Positions 13,819 to 22,524 of a DNA stretch of 64,000 bases are shown piece after piece. Below the pieces are notes generated by a model. That model searched no databases. It saw nothing but the letters and a program-made list of their open reading frames with translations, and was not told the origin of the DNA. The position numbers and the translations under genes were made by a program. Source of the DNA: Prevotella sp. E15-22. Its GTDB lineage: Bacteria > Bacteroidota > Bacteroidia > Bacteroidales > Bacteroidaceae. How positions within the stretch are numbered: position 1 is the stretch's first letter; every line of letters starts with the position of its first letter. The DNA lies in contig NZ_CP096247.1 of assembly GCF_023204875.1 (NCBI RefSeq), forward strand, positions 2,108,001 through 2,172,000. The letters are read 5' to 3'.

Positions 13819-16800
13819 TTACTTGACAAGTATTTTTTTACCTTTATTGATATACATTCCGCGTTGTGTCGGCTTTCCGCTCAGGCGCACACCGTCCAAC
13901 AAATACCATACATCATCCTTTACTTCATTAGAATTTGCAGAGACTTCAAAAATGCCTGTTGTTTCTTCACCGTCAAAGCTTAATGCAAACGCACGTGCCT
14001 TAGCTTCAGCGTGTCCATTGATGTACGGCACAGAGAAATAGGCACGACATGAGCGAATCTGGCGGTCAACTGTTGAGTAGTACAATGTGTTTGCGTCACC
14101 CAAGAACAGAATGCTCTTGTCATCAGCAGTCACACTGACTGGCGAGTACGTACCCACCATCTGCACCGTTTCCAATCCAGTAGTTTCACTATCCATAGTC
14201 TGAGCCGTCGAGTTGCTGATGGTCACGCCCTCGAATACTGGATTGCTGATGTCGTAGCTCGCCTCATTGCCCTCGTAGTCCGCCGCCTTTTCCCATTTTA
14301 CTAAATAGGGCACTCCGGCTTCAATCTCCGTCGCCGATTTGAAATACAGATACAGCGTCCCGTCTTCTGCATCGAAGCCGTTCTTCTCAGTCACGTCCAT
14401 AGTCATCAGCGTAGCACCTGCAAAGTCCGCATTGGCAGCAATCTGCGCTGCACTCAACGAGAATGGCAGGCACAGCGTGTTCCAATTACCGTCCTTGTAG
14501 AGCGTGCGATCAGAGAGCGTCACGTCGGCTTTACTGTCATAGTTAGTAATGATGTTGCTAATGACATCGGAATTGTCAACAATGGCAGCCAGCGAAGCAT
14601 CGAAATAGGTGATTGTCACCTCGATTGTCTGCGCTGCAACCGCATTCCAGTTATCGCTGCCCTCCACCTTGTAATATACGGTGTAGGTTCCGGCATCCGT
14701 TCCTGTCGGGATGTCATCAGAATAGTTCTGGCCGTCAAGGCTGTAAAGCAAGGTTCCAAAGTCTGTATTGCCTGCATTCACAAGCGCCTGTGCCGAGCCG
14801 TTATATATAAGGTTTTCAACAGCAGTCGGAGTTGTGACAGTGGGCGTAGCTTTAGCGATGGTGAATAAAACCTCTCTTGAGCCCGAGTAGTTGCCCTTGC
14901 CGGTAATGGTAGCAGTGGCAGTACCCACATTCACATTGGCAGAATACCCGATAGTGTAATCTGTTCCAAGCGTGAGGGTTGTTCCTCCATCGGTTACGGT
15001 TACTTCTGGTTCGATGGCAGATCCAGTGTAGGTCCGGTCAGCGATGGCGGCAATAGTGATGCCATCATTGGTCACAGCCTTCGGGATGATAGTGAACGTC
15101 GCTGCGGTCTCGCCCGAGTAGTTGCCCTTGCCGGTGATGGTGACTGTGGCTGTTCCTGCGTTGACGTTATTGCTGTAAGCCACCTCGTAATCCGTGCCAA
15201 GAGTGAGCGTTGTTTCTCCATCTTTAACGGTCACGTCAGGTTCGATTGCCGAGCCCGTATAGACCTGGGTGGGTATAGATGCCACGTCGCAGTTCAGCAT
15301 AGACTTCAATATCGACACAAACCAACTTTCACCGCCCATGTCCGTCAGAGTGAACACATAGAATCCGCTTTGAGCAACACTTATCTCACTTATGTTATGG
15401 TCGAATGTGGATGCTCCGCCGGTGTAAGGCACATTGATATCTGGAATAGGACTCCAATAATTGTAAGAGTTATCGGAAATAACATATCTTTCCGTCGTCG
15501 TTTCGTCGAGCCAGACAATGCTCTCGCCTTCGTAGAGGATGCTCACAGGCTCAGGACTGCCGCCCTGCCTAAGATAGAATGTCGTTTTTTCTTCGCCCCA
15601 TTTCGCATAAAACGTCATATCCTCGGTTGCCGTGGAGGGAATGGAGTAATAACGGCTGCCTGTGAAGTCCTCCGTCGTGTACCAGCCCTCGAACGAAGCA
15701 CCGACCTTCGTCACATATGTGGGAAGTACCGTTGTTTCCCCCTCAATGTAATGGTCGATTTCTCCGCTTCGGATTGTGCCGCCACCAAGGGCAAACGACA
15801 CAGCGTGACTTCTTTCAAATTTTGCCCAATACTCCTTGTTGCCGGTTTCGGAAGAAGAAATGCTTGTAACGGCATCGCCTTCAAGGTCGGCATTGTCGTA
15901 CCAGCCAAAGAATGTGTAACCCTCACGCTCTACGTTTACGGGCAGCGGCGTGGTATTCCCAACAATGTATTTTGACGAATAAGCCGTTGCATCACCGTCA
16001 AAGGTGTGTAGGGTAACGTCGGCTGTTGTAACGCTCACGCCGTCAATCGTGCCGGAGAAATTCGTCTTGCCACCACTCAGACCAAACATCGAGCCGTCGG
16101 CAAGCGCGTCCTGATAATAATGCAGAGCCGCAGCCACTGTGCCGTCGGAAAGTTGCCCTGCCGTAACCGATGTGCCATATTGCGAAGTACCGAGGACAAA
16201 AGCGTTGCACACAGTGAGAGTGGACCTGTCAAAATCGCCCGCCACAAGATCGTCGTGGTGAGAGCCGTATTGTCCGGATAGGAAATTTGCACTTGTCTTT
16301 CCTGCAAAATAGGAATTGACGACAGAGACGGAGCCATCGCCACCGCCCGCAAGCCCGCCAATCCAGTTGTCGCCCTTTACGGTACTTGTGCTATACACAT
16401 TGGCGAGAGTAACGGAAGAGTTATTAGCGACTCCACCTACTATCGAACCAAGTAAGTTGTTGGAACTGCTGAAATACGAATCCACAATGCCGAGGTTCTT
16501 GACGACGGCTGAACCGCTTACTGCACCAATAAGTCCGACACGCCAGCTACTGCCGCTGACATAGAGTCCGCTGACGGTGTGTCCCTGCCCATCGAATGTG
16601 CCGGAATAAACCTTGCCCTCAAAATAATCATTTCCTATCGGCGTCCATTGCACGAATTCGCCCGTGTAGGCTTCGCCGTTGGCGTCCAACACGTTTTCAT
16701 TGACCACAATGTCAGCGGTCAGTTTGGCGTTGGCTGTTGCATTGCCATTGTTGACAAGCTCCGCAAAACCATAGAGCTCTGCAGCAGTGCCGATGAGGTA

Positions 16801-16959
16801 ATAGCCGTCGTCATCCTGCGAAGGGGGGGTTGGCGTAATTGTGGTTTGTGCCCATGCCGTTGCAGTCGTGAGCATCATCACAAGCAGCAGCATGGCTGCC
16901 CGTCGCGTTGCGCCCCGCCCCGTGGTCGAGGGCGCGAAAATGTTTTTCTTAATTCCCAT
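13819..16959 (-). CDS. large repeat-rich secreted surface protein
   Basis: A 1046-residue protein. An unusually long signal region (cleavage after AWAQ, near residue 38) is followed by GLUG-like beta-helix repeats at about 55-290 (GTFDGQGHTVSGLYVSG, VGLIGAVSGSAVVKNLG), InlB-type B repeats at about 345-385 and 415-455 (GYTFFGWYDN, GASFEGWYTT, FYAKWG), and two MBG/Ig-like repeats near 570-720 (IPTQVYTGSAIEPDVTV and RTYTGSAIEPEVTV, each followed by GTATVTITGKGNYSG or similar). A third Ig-like module and a C-terminal domain end in a short tail (YLLDGVRLSGKPTQRGMYIN, then KGKKILVK). It is an adhesin-like cargo protein of element 1; the ligand is unknown. Confidence 0.85.
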   Translation of the reverse strand: MGIKKNIFAPSTTGRGATRRAAMLLLVMMLTTATAWAQTTITPTPPSQDDDGYYLIGTAAELYGFAELVNNGNATANAKLTADIVVNENVLDANGEAYTGEFVQWTPIGNDYFEGKVYSGTFDGQGHTVSGLYVSGSSWRVGLIGAVSGSAVVKNLGIVDSYFSSSNNLLGSIVGGVANNSSVTLANVYSTSTVKGDNWIGGLAGGGDGSVSVVNSYFAGKTSANFLSGQYGSHHDDLVAGDFDRSTLTVCNAFVLGTSQYGTSVTAGQLSDGTVAAALHYYQDALADGSMFGLSGGKTNFSGTIDGVSVTTADVTLHTFDGDATAYSSKYIVGNTTPLPVNVEREGYTFFGWYDNADLEGDAVTSISSSETGNKEYWAKFERSHAVSFALGGGTIRSGEIDHYIEGETTVLPTYVTKVGASFEGWYTTEDFTGSRYYSIPSTATEDMTFYAKWGEEKTTFYLRQGGSPEPVSILYEGESIVWLDETTTERYVISDNSYNYWSPIPDINVPYTGGASTFDHNISEISVAQSGFYVFTLTDMGGESWFVSILKSMLNCDVASIPTQVYTGSAIEPDVTVKDGETTLTLGTDYEVAYSNNVNAGTATVTITGKGNYSGETAATFTIIPKAVTNDGITIAAIADRTYTGSAIEPEVTVTDGGTTLTLGTDYTIGYSANVNVGTATATITGKGNYSGSREVLFTIAKATPTVTTPTAVENLIYNGSAQALVNAGNTDFGTLLYSLDGQNYSDDIPTGTDAGTYTVYYKVEGSDNWNAVAAQTIEVTITYFDASLAAIVDNSDVISNIITNYDSKADVTLSDRTLYKDGNWNTLCLPFSLSAAQIAANADFAGATLMTMDVTEKNGFDAEDGTLYLYFKSATEIEAGVPYLVKWEKAADYEGNEASYDISNPVFEGVTISNSTAQTMDSETTGLETVQMVGTYSPVSVTADDKSILFLGDANTLYYSTVDRQIRSCRAYFSVPYINGHAEAKARAFALSFDGEETTGIFEVSANSNEVKDDVWYLLDGVRLSGKPTQRGMYINKGKKILVK

Positions 16960-17013
16960 TGTTATTGTTTATTTTTGATTATTTATTTGTCTCGTAGGGT
17001 ATAAATAACACAG

Positions 17014-17045
17014 CGGCCTTCCTTGCATTAATGCAAAGAAAGCCG
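17014..17045 (-). promoter_or_regulatory. 5' leader hairpin of the surface-protein gene
   Basis: The perfect palindrome TTGCATTAATGCAA (17023-17036) is extended by outer pairs CGGC and GCCG, giving a long hairpin about 55-85 bases before the surface-protein start. A second hairpin, GCGGG-TG-CCCGC, lies near 17058-17069. Both would be in the mRNA leader. Confidence 0.55.
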
Positions 17046-17093
17046 TATATTATTTACGCGGGTGCCCGCGCCTTTTCAATCGCGCGTGACTTA

Positions 17094-17113
17094 GAGTGAG
17101 TGAGTGAGTGAGT
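17094..17113. repeat. tetranucleotide repeat (GAGT)5
   Basis: Five uninterrupted GAGT units lie in the predicted 5' leader of the surface-protein gene, about 135 bases upstream of its start. Such tracts can change length by slippage. Being upstream of the coding region, they could alter leader structure or expression but not reading frame. Confidence 0.9.
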
Positions 17114-17203
17114 TAACGAATTATTTGGAATCACCAAACAATTCGCGTTAAACAATGTTATCACTTCAATCCTTCTCATGCCTAAATTCTCAAAAAAACG
17201 CTA

Positions 17204-17211
17204 CAAAGTTA
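17204..17211 (-). promoter_or_regulatory. -7 box for the surface-protein gene
   Basis: TAACTTTG on the minus strand fits the TAnnTTTG consensus. Its use would give a leader of about 240 bases containing the GAGT tract and hairpins. The -33 region is not convincing. Confidence 0.5.
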
Positions 17212-17381
17212 CACTTTTTCTTTCAATTATTGTTCATTTCCATCGACAAATTGACAAAAAGTGGTCGAATTCCTGACATTTTGCTATCTTTGTACATCAA
17301 AATTGTAACCATCAGCCACACACTATCACCATTTTCATAGTTCCTCAGTAGTCCGTATAGGCCGACACTCGCAGCTCTTTC

Positions 17382-18845
17382 TTACTGCAATATTCTCTGA
17401 TACAATTGAGTCTGCTTCTTGTCCATATTAGTAATCCTTATCTGTACCTTGATTGGACGTTCGACATCCTCAGGGAAGGCCGAAAGGAGTTGTGTAATTA
17501 CCTGTTCAACATTTGTAAATCCAGAGTCTTCGATTATGGATACACAATCACCACTGATGAATACTTCACCTCTGATGATATTATACTTCGACATTCTCTC
17601 AAAAGACTTTGTTGAGTCTTCATTGTTATCCGGTTCCTTATTACTGAAGAAAATATAATCAATAACTTTCTCATTCAATTCCCATGCCGGTGAGTAATCA
17701 ATCTTCGTATATACTCTTGCCATCTTGTAGGTAGAGTGATTGAGGGCAAAGTCAATGTCGCCAAGCGACGCACCGCAACCATTCTGTGCTATCGTTGCCC
17801 ACGAATGGCGGAAGGAATACAGGCTGGCATGGAAGTCTGGCGAGACTTTCTTACAGATTTGGCTGATGCCTGCATTTACATTGGCATTGAATGAGTCTGA
17901 TGTGCTTAGACGGTCTTGAAAGTCAAACAGCCAGGGAGATTCTATGTTTTTGGACAAGTACTTCTCGAATGTGGGCTTTATAAATTGTGGCACCCTTATC
18001 TCAAAGTATGCATTATCGGAACGGGATTTACTTGTTTTTCTTCTGTTATAGTGGAAAATGCCATTGTGATACTGGATCTTTTTCGCATAGAACAAATCAA
18101 TGCTGTTGATGCCACACATACAGAAGCTTATCAGCGCAATATCCTGTCCAAGTTCCTGGAGCGGATGCGTGAATCTACTGAAGTCGGGAACAACGGCGAA
18201 GAACCTGCGAAGCATATTGGGGCTTATTGCTCTCTTGTTTGGTGTATCTTCCTTGGGGATTGTAATTTTGGGCCAAGGGTTTGTGATTAACTGAATACCT
18301 CTTTCTTCATCGTTGTATTCCAACATAGCAGCTTTGTGAATCTGTCTGATGTTGATTGGGTATTTGTTTTTAGACCTTGCCGTCTGGGAAATAGAGTCTA
18401 TCCATCTGGAAAGAAATGAGAAAGTTAGTTGTGAAAACATCACTTCGTTACCACCAGCGAACTTTTCCAGATTATAAAGTGCCCACTTATAATCACGTGA
18501 AGTTCTTTCTTGTCCTCTAACTATCATCTTCTCAATATGCTTACGAGCGTACATTGAGAACGATATTCCATCCTTACCTTTCTGAATATAGTCCACAATT
18601 TCCTTAATCGTCCAGTGTTGTGTGTCAATCCTATTCAGAGTGTTGTAGTATTGATCAATCAATTTAGAGGTTTGTTGAATAACGTAAGGATCAAGAATAT
18701 CCTTTTTGTTCCGACTCAGCCCCTTATCGTTAACCATCCATGAGGTTCTCAGATAAGAGACTTTACGATTGTGGGCAAAACGTATGTACACGACATACAT
18801 ACCATCTTTCCTTTTTGATTTTACAGTAGCTTTTAATGTTGCCAT
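17382..18845 (-). CDS. tyrosine recombinase (integrase) of element 1
   Basis: A 487-residue integrase with the Bacteroidetes layout. An N-terminal arm-binding domain (MATLKATVKSKRKDG to about residue 95) is followed by a SAM-like core-binding domain (about 100-200; FSMYARKHIEKMI) and a catalytic domain (about 215-395). The catalytic part shows the YSFRHSWATIA box with Arg and His, LNHST, and the nucleophile Tyr in ARVYTKIDYS. The canonical first Arg is not evident; FCMCGINSIDL stands there, as in many integrases of this phylum. An extra C-terminal domain of about 80 residues follows (MSKYNIIRGEVFISGDCVSI onward). Its start faces the ppdK end 413 bases away. It is the only complete integrase seen here. 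Confidence 0.92.
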   Translation of the reverse strand: MATLKATVKSKRKDGMYVVYIRFAHNRKVSYLRTSWMVNDKGLSRNKKDILDPYVIQQTSKLIDQYYNTLNRIDTQHWTIKEIVDYIQKGKDGISFSMYARKHIEKMIVRGQERTSRDYKWALYNLEKFAGGNEVMFSQLTFSFLSRWIDSISQTARSKNKYPINIRQIHKAAMLEYNDEERGIQLITNPWPKITIPKEDTPNKRAISPNMLRRFFAVVPDFSRFTHPLQELGQDIALISFCMCGINSIDLFYAKKIQYHNGIFHYNRRKTSKSRSDNAYFEIRVPQFIKPTFEKYLSKNIESPWLFDFQDRLSTSDSFNANVNAGISQICKKVSPDFHASLYSFRHSWATIAQNGCGASLGDIDFALNHSTYKMARVYTKIDYSPAWELNEKVIDYIFFSNKEPDNNEDSTKSFERMSKYNIIRGEVFISGDCVSIIEDSGFTNVEQVITQLLSAFPEDVERPIKVQIRITNMDKKQTQLYQRILQ

Positions 18846-18950
18846 ATTAAGTTTATATTATATGATTACACGCAATAGTGCGCATTCATATAATATAATT
18901 CAGACTCTGGAAGACATTCTCTATTTAACAACAAATTTGGTATAATGTTA

Positions 18951-19105
18951 CCTATTGACACATAGAAGAGAATAACTAGCAAAGGTACATCTGGTACATA
19001 TCAGCATTATAATATTGGTTTCAAAAAATGTAATCAGATTTTTGGTAAACAGGCTAAATTTTTGGTAAACAAATTTGATGCAGAACTTCCTATTGGCACA
19101 CAGAA
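18951..19105. repeat. arm-type direct repeats at the integrase end of element 1
   Basis: CCTATTGACACATAGAA (18951-18967) and CCTATTGGCACACAGAA (19089-19105) flank two TTTTTGGTAAACA words (19039-19051 and 19059-19071). The arrangement matches 5973-6127 beside the element 3 remnant. Probably integrase arm sites. Confidence 0.6.
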
Positions 19106-19195
19106 GAGCATTTTACAATTTTTCAACTACCTATATATCAGTGGTTTACATATTTAAAAAGTGTTGACCAGAAAAACACGTTTTCTCAAGAGAAA

Positions 19196-19236
19196 CAAAA
19201 ATGCAAGTGCTTGATAATAAAGCACTTGCATTTTTG
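19196..19236 (-). terminator. ppdK terminator
   Basis: AAAAATGCAAGTGCTT and AAGCACTTGCATTTTT form a 16-bp stem with a short loop, 20 bases past the ppdK stop codon, ending in T on the minus strand. Confidence 0.9.
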
Positions 19237-19257
19237 AGTATCTCAAAAATATGAAAA

Positions 19258-19290
19258 TTATTCACATTCCAGAGCGCCCTGCGCGGCGGC
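19258..19290 (-). other. attachment site copy 3: the 3' end of ppdK
   Basis: The core CCTGCGCGGCGGC (19278-19290) lies within the codons for LAAAQG of ppdK, seven to twelve codons before the stop. Sequence on the terminator side resembles copy 1. Sequence on the gene side (CAGACGTGCGATGGG) is true ppdK and is replaced in copies 1 and 2 by the element left end. This would be the attR-like junction next to the complete target gene. Confidence 0.75.
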
Positions 19291-21981
19291 CAGACGTGCG
19301 ATGGGCACACGGAAGGGAGAGCAAGATGCGTAGTTCATGCCAATCTTAGCACAGAACTTCACAGAACTAGGCTCACCACCATGTTCACCACAGATACCGC
19401 AACGGAGCTCAGGACGAACCTCACGACCACTCTTAACGGCGTGCTTAATCAGTTTACCAACACCCTCTTGGTCGAGAACCTGGAATGGATCAACCTTCAG
19501 GATCTTCTTGTCGAGGTATACAGGCAGGAACGAAGCGATATCGTCACGGCTGTAACCGAAGGTCATCTGCGTCAAGTCGTTAGTACCGAATGAGAAGTAC
19601 TGAGCCTCTGAAGCAATCAGATCAGCTGTCAGGGCAGCACGAGGAATCTCAATCATAGTACCAATCTCGAACTCAACCTCAACACCCTCAGCAGCGAATA
19701 CCTCCTTAGCAGCACTCTGGATAACTTCCTTCTGCTGCTTGAGCTCGTTGATAGTACCAATCAGAGGAACCATGATCTCAGGCATAGGATTCTTACCCTC
19801 CTTCTTCAGCTCACAAGCAGCACCCAGAATAGCCTTTGTCTGCATAGCAGTGATTTCAGGGAAGGTGATACCCAGACGGCAACCGCGGTGACCAAGCATT
19901 GGGTTGTTCTCAGCGAGTGAGTCAACACGACGCTTGATATCCTCTACGCTTACGCCCATTTCCTTAGCCATAGTCTCCTGACCAGCCAAATCGTGGGGAA
20001 CGAACTCGTGCAAAGGAGGATCGAGCAGACGGATGTTCACGGGCAGACCGTCCATAGCCTCTAGGATACCCTTAAAGTCAGCCTTCTGATAAGGCAGCAA
20101 CTTAGCCAGAGCCTTCTCACGTCCGGCAACGCTGTCAGCCAAAATCATCTCACGCATAGCAACGATCTTCTTATCCTCGAAGAACATGTGCTCAGTACGT
20201 GTCAGACCAATACCCTTGGCACCGAACTCGCGAGCGAGCTGAGCATCACGAGGTGTATCAGCATTTGTACGAACCTGCAGCTTGGTGTACTTGTCGCACA
20301 GGTCCATCAGCTCCTTGAAGTCACCAGACAGCTCAGCAGCCTTGGTAGTAACCTCACCAGCATAAACCTGACCAGTAGTACCATTCAGAGAGATGAAGTC
20401 ACCCTCCTTATATACCACGCCGTCAATCTCAACGGTCTTATCCTTATAGCTTACGTTCAGAGCACCTACACCCGATACACAGCACTTACCCATACCACGA
20501 GCAACCACAGCAGCATGAGAGGTCATACCTCCACGTGCAGTCAGGATACCCTCAGCAGATGCCATACCAGCCAAGTCCTCAGGAGAAGTCTCGATACGAA
20601 CGAGTACTACCTTATGACCATCATTGTGCCAAGCCTCTGCGTCGTCAGCATGGAAAACAATCTGACCGCAAGCGGCACCAGGAGATGCAGGCAGACCCTG
20701 AGCGATAACCTTAGCCTGTGAGAGGGCCTTCTTATCGAATACAGGGTGCAGCAACTCGTCGAGTTTCTGAGGTTCGCAGCGCATGATGGCAGTCTTCTCA
20801 TCGATCATACCCTCGTGGAGCAGGTCGATAGCAATCTTCACCATAGCAGCACCTGTGCGCTTACCGTTACGTGTCTGGAGGAACCACAGTTTGCCCTCCT
20901 GTACGGTGAACTCCATGTCCTGCATATCGTGATAGTGGTGTTCCAGCTTATCCTGGATGCTGTTCAACTCAGCATAAATCTCAGGCATAGCCTCCTCCAT
21001 AGAAGGATACTTAGCTACGCGCTCAGCCTCTGAGATGCCAGCACGCTCTGCCCAGCGCTGAGAACCAATCTTAGTAATCTGCTGTGGAGTACGGATACCA
21101 GCAACAACGTCCTCACCCTGTGCGTTTACCAGATACTCACCATTGAACAGGTTCTCACCATTGGCAGCGTCACGGCTGAAGCAAACACCAGTAGCAGAGG
21201 TATCACCCATGTTACCGAATACCATAGCCATCACTGATACGGCTGTACCCCACTCGTCGGGGATTCCTTCCATCTTACGATAGAGAATAGCACGCTCATT
21301 CATCCAAGAACGGAACACAGCGCAAATAGCGCCCCACAACTGTTCGATAGGATCGTTGGGGAAGTCCTTACCAGTGCGCTCCTTGATGGCAGCCTTGAAC
21401 AGCTTAACCAACTTCTTCAAATCTTCAACAGAAAGGTCCTTATCAAGTACAACACCGCTTTCCTTCTTCACCTTCTCTATAATTTCCTCGAATGGATCGA
21501 TGTCGGTCTTGTTGACGGGCTTCATCTCGAGCACAACGTCACCATACATCTGTACGAAACGACGGTAAGAGTCGTATACGAAATGAGGATTATTGGTCTT
21601 AGCAGCCATACCCTCAGCCACTTCATCGTTCAGGCCCAGGTTCAGGATAGTATCCATCATACCTGGCATAGAGGCGCGAGCACCTGAACGTACAGAAACC
21701 AGCAAAGGATTCTTGGCGTCACCAAACTTGCAGTTCATCAAATTCTCGATATGCTTTACTGCTGCCATTACATCGTCATTCAGCAGTTCCATAATCTTCT
21801 CCTGACCAACTTTATAATATTCATTACAACAGTCAGTAGTGATCGTGAAACCTGGAGGAACAGGCACACCAATGTGGTTCATCTCAGCAAGGTTAGCACC
21901 CTTACCACCGAGTTCCTCACGCATCTTTGCATTACCTTCGGCCTTACCATTACCGAACAGGTAAACTCTTTTTTGACTCAT
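19258..21981 (-). CDS. ppdK: pyruvate, phosphate dikinase
   Basis: A 907-residue protein of normal length for PPDK, which interconverts pyruvate, ATP and phosphate with phosphoenolpyruvate, AMP and diphosphate in glycolysis and gluconeogenesis. The N-terminal ATP-binding domain has GGKGANLAEMNHIGVPVPPG and RSGARASMPGMMDTILNLG. The swivelling phosphohistidine domain has GGMTSHAAVVARGMGKCC with the catalytic His. The C-terminal TIM barrel has RLLDPPLHEFVP, GHRGCRLG, FGTNDLTQMTFGYSRDD and RCGICGEHGG. The gene starts from a TAACTTTG promoter and is followed by a strong hairpin. Its last dozen codons coincide with the integration site of the elements to its left, so the final residues and terminator may be element-derived. 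Confidence 0.97.
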   Translation of the reverse strand: MSQKRVYLFGNGKAEGNAKMREELGGKGANLAEMNHIGVPVPPGFTITTDCCNEYYKVGQEKIMELLNDDVMAAVKHIENLMNCKFGDAKNPLLVSVRSGARASMPGMMDTILNLGLNDEVAEGMAAKTNNPHFVYDSYRRFVQMYGDVVLEMKPVNKTDIDPFEEIIEKVKKESGVVLDKDLSVEDLKKLVKLFKAAIKERTGKDFPNDPIEQLWGAICAVFRSWMNERAILYRKMEGIPDEWGTAVSVMAMVFGNMGDTSATGVCFSRDAANGENLFNGEYLVNAQGEDVVAGIRTPQQITKIGSQRWAERAGISEAERVAKYPSMEEAMPEIYAELNSIQDKLEHHYHDMQDMEFTVQEGKLWFLQTRNGKRTGAAMVKIAIDLLHEGMIDEKTAIMRCEPQKLDELLHPVFDKKALSQAKVIAQGLPASPGAACGQIVFHADDAEAWHNDGHKVVLVRIETSPEDLAGMASAEGILTARGGMTSHAAVVARGMGKCCVSGVGALNVSYKDKTVEIDGVVYKEGDFISLNGTTGQVYAGEVTTKAAELSGDFKELMDLCDKYTKLQVRTNADTPRDAQLAREFGAKGIGLTRTEHMFFEDKKIVAMREMILADSVAGREKALAKLLPYQKADFKGILEAMDGLPVNIRLLDPPLHEFVPHDLAGQETMAKEMGVSVEDIKRRVDSLAENNPMLGHRGCRLGITFPEITAMQTKAILGAACELKKEGKNPMPEIMVPLIGTINELKQQKEVIQSAAKEVFAAEGVEVEFEIGTMIEIPRAALTADLIASEAQYFSFGTNDLTQMTFGYSRDDIASFLPVYLDKKILKVDPFQVLDQEGVGKLIKHAVKSGREVRPELRCGICGEHGGEPSSVKFCAKIGMNYASCSPFRVPIARLAAAQGALECE

Positions 21982-22062
21982 CAGTTAAATTATTTAAGAT
22001 TAATATTATATAAGTATTGTTCAATATCTCGGTTATTGTTCGATTTTTCCTTTGGAATTTTG

Positions 22063-22070
22063 CAAAGTTA
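22063..22070 (-). promoter_or_regulatory. -7 box of ppdK
   Basis: TAACTTTG on the minus strand lies about 80 bases before the ppdK start and is divergent from the promoter at 22154. Confidence 0.65.
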
Positions 22071-22153
22071 TAAAAAAGTTTGCACTCAGCCAAAGAAAAC
22101 GCGCAAAAAGTGCAAAAAAAAATAATAATGACACGCGAATCGATAATTTTTTG

Positions 22154-22161
22154 TAACTTTG
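22154..22161 (+). promoter_or_regulatory. -7 box of the Dabb-rlmD operon
   Basis: TAACTTTG, 30 bases before ATG 22192, is an exact TAnnTTTG match. Confidence 0.7.
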
Positions 22162-22191
22162 CAAACTAATTATACATATCTTTTATATAAT

Positions 22192-22497
22192 ATGGTAAAA
22201 CACATCATTCTTTGGACGCTCAATCCCGAACTCACGGTAGAGCAGAAACAACAAGTCAAAGCCGGCATCAAAGAAGGCTTAGAAGGTCTTGTAGGCAAGG
22301 TTCCTGGACTCTTAGACGTCAAGGTAAATATCAGTGGACGTTTAGCCTCATCAAATGCTGACGTAATGCTCGACTCCACCCTCGAATCTGAAGAGGCATT
22401 AAAAGGTTATGCCGTTCATCCAGAACACGTAGCAGTGGCCAATGACAAGGTACGTCCTTACACCATACAACGTGCATGCTTGGATTTTGAAATTTAA
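22192..22497 (+). CDS. Dabb (stress-responsive A/B barrel) domain protein
   Basis: A 101-residue single-domain protein beginning MVKHIILWTLNPELT. The N-terminal HIILWTL strand, the central helix (EQKQQVKAGIKEGLEGLVGK), a strand with VKVNISG, DVMLDSTLES and the helix-closing YAVHPEHVAVANDKVRP are diagnostic of the dimeric alpha-beta barrel Dabb family. ATG 22192 is used because upstream in-frame starts overlap the promoter. The next gene starts 27 bases downstream, suggesting co-transcription with rlmD. Function is unknown, although some family members are aromatic-compound or stress proteins. Confidence 0.85.
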   Translation: MVKHIILWTLNPELTVEQKQQVKAGIKEGLEGLVGKVPGLLDVKVNISGRLASSNADVMLDSTLESEEALKGYAVHPEHVAVANDKVRPYTIQRACLDFEI

Positions 22498-22524
22498 TTG
22501 ATAATCGAAAACAGAAAATTGATA

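Noticed and set aside
15370..15975. 201-aa plus-strand ORF inside the surface-protein gene
   Set aside because: It is antisense to well-defined InlB-type repeats and has no start signal or conserved motif.
17284..17291. Plus-strand TATCTTTG promoter-like box
   Set aside because: No plus-strand gene follows; the sequence downstream is the antisense of the integrase 3' end. It may be a relic or chance match.
19258..19320. tRNA gene as the attachment target of the elements
   Set aside because: No cloverleaf or CCA end is present at any of the three junctions; the shared sequence is ppdK coding sequence.
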